Shown one piece after another: positions 62,895 through 64,000 of a stretch of DNA of 64,000 nucleotides. Numbering within the stretch: the stretch's first letter is position 1; every line of letters begins with the position of its first letter. The notes under the pieces were generated by a model, which was given only the letters and a program-made list of their open reading frames with translations, was not told where the DNA came from and ran no database searches. The translations under genes were made by a program, and so were the position numbers. Origin of the DNA: Azospirillum sp. SYSU D00513 (GTDB taxonomy: Bacteria > Pseudomonadota > Alphaproteobacteria > Azospirillales > Azospirillaceae); contig NZ_JAFIQV010000003.1 in the NCBI RefSeq assembly GCF_017356015.1, positions 1-64,000 on the forward strand, read 5' to 3'.

Positions 62895-62917
62895 GCAAAC
62901 GTTTGCGCAAACGTTTC
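62895..62917. promoter_or_regulatory. two tandem LacI-family operators
   Basis: GCAAACGTTTGC at 62895-62906, a perfect palindrome with the central CG of LacI/RbsR-type sites, is followed immediately by GCAAACGTTTC at 62907-62917. They lie 84 bases upstream of the rbsD start, the right place to repress the operon. The regulator gene is not in the window on this side. Confidence 0.78.
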
Positions 62918-63000
62918 GGCGGTGATAGGAGGTCATCGTCCGGTCGCGGAACGCTGCCGCCGGACACAGCTTCCCCGCCGGATTGCGGAGCCTTCGAACG

Positions 63001-63420
63001 ATGAAACGGTCCACTCTCCTGAACGCGCCGCTCAGCCATGCGGTCGCATGCCTGGGCCACACCCAGACGCTGGTGATCGCCGATGCCGGGCTGCCCATTC
63101 CGGCCGGTCCGCAACGGATCGACCTGGCACTGGTGCCCGGCCTTCCCTCCTTCCTGGACGTGCTGGCGGCGGTGGCCGGTGAGATGATGATTGAGGGGGC
63201 GGTGATCGCCACGGAGATGGCGTCGGGCAACCCCGTGCTGCGCCATCAGCTGGACGAGGTGCTGGCGGCCATCGGCGCCGCCCAGGGCCGCCCCATCGAG
63301 ATCGAGGCGGTTCCGCACGAGGAGTTCAAGCGGCAGACCGCCTCCGCCCTGGCGGTGGCGCGGACGGGGGAATGCAGCCCCTACGCCAACATCATCCTGA
63401 AATCCGGCGTCACCTTCTGA
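63001..63420 (+). CDS. rbsD: D-ribose pyranase
   Basis: A 139-residue RbsD/FucU family enzyme that interconverts beta-pyranose and beta-furanose ribose so the sugar can be used after uptake. Family features: HAVACLGHTQTLVIADAGLP (active-site His near residue 20), DLALVPGLPSFLDVL, and the C-terminal stretch RTGECSPYANIILKSGVTF with the conserved Tyr-Ala-Asn. It is 11 bases before the ABC ATPase gene, in a ribose-type operon. Confidence 0.93.
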   Translation: MKRSTLLNAPLSHAVACLGHTQTLVIADAGLPIPAGPQRIDLALVPGLPSFLDVLAAVAGEMMIEGAVIATEMASGNPVLRHQLDEVLAAIGAAQGRPIEIEAVPHEEFKRQTASALAVARTGECSPYANIILKSGVTF

Positions 63421-63431
63421 GGGCGGACGGC

Positions 63432-64000
<569 letters not shown>

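Overview
The window is high-GC DNA (roughly two thirds G+C) from what looks like an alphaproteobacterium of the Rhodospirillales, most like Azospirillum and relatives. The reasons are the gene content and order: a PccR-type regulator divergent from pccB, the deacetylase-xseB-ispA-dxs cluster, a three-gene petABC operon, HWE-type kinase, several chemoreceptors and the absence of any low-GC core gene. The assignment is an inference from content; no 16S or marker tree could be run.

Layout. 161-4943 holds a two-gene PAS plus transmembrane chemoreceptor pair that together equal one Aer protein, a DUF2161 nuclease-fold protein and methylmalonyl-CoA mutase. 5301-10473 holds propionyl-CoA carboxylase (pccA, pccB) and the divergent regulator pccR, with repeated TTGCGAA boxes between pccB and pccR. 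With the mutase this is a complete propionyl-CoA to succinyl-CoA route except for the epimerase. 10497-20163 holds a secreted trypsin-like protease with unusual C-terminal domains, a small exported protein, tlyA, an HWE kinase, the isoprenoid genes dxs and ispA, xseB, a histone-deacetylase-fold amidohydrolase, tusA and two DUF proteins. 20266-22857 is the cytochrome bc1 operon. 23124-27040 holds trmL, hemF, cca, a Nudix hydrolase and a DUF1285 protein. 27163-34059 is a MoxR-DUF58-large membrane protein operon. A tRNA-Gln(UUG) gene follows.

The most interesting region is 34190-49454, a 15.3 kb integrated element bounded by a 21-bp direct repeat made from the 3' end of tRNA-Gln. It carries an integrase at its right end and, at its left end, a head-only phage gene set: HK97 gp10-like protein, large terminase, portal, small scaffold-like protein, major capsid protein and three head-tail connector proteins. 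I find no tail tube, tape measure, baseplate, fibre, lysis or prohead protease gene. It also carries a 507-residue protein of unknown function, a putative ribbon-helix-helix regulator with its own operator and terminator, a 32-bp inverted repeat around an AT-rich loop that could be an origin, and cargo genes (a DUF4145 protein, a lipoprotein, two exported proteins). The best reading is a capsid-forming phage satellite that would borrow tails from a helper phage, of the general kind known as cf-PICI, here in an alphaproteobacterium and with a different gene order. A degraded prophage is the main alternative.

49455-53790 is a scrapyard: a decayed second integrase right next to the right attachment site, IS701-like and IS5-like transposase remnants, a truncated glycosyltransferase, an intact matrixin-type metalloprotease with RTX repeats, and a small two-gene unit with an HTH protein. 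53987-57718 holds a soluble PAS-PAS chemoreceptor, an Lrp/AsnC regulator divergent from hppD with a perfect inverted repeat between them, and a Rieske protein coupled to hppD. 57792-62738 holds a glycosyltransferase and many small exported or hydrophilic proteins, including DUF892 and DUF4112 members and a repeat protein that is a paralogue of one carried by the satellite. The window ends in the start of a ribose-type operon (rbsD and a truncated rbsA) behind two tandem LacI-type operators.
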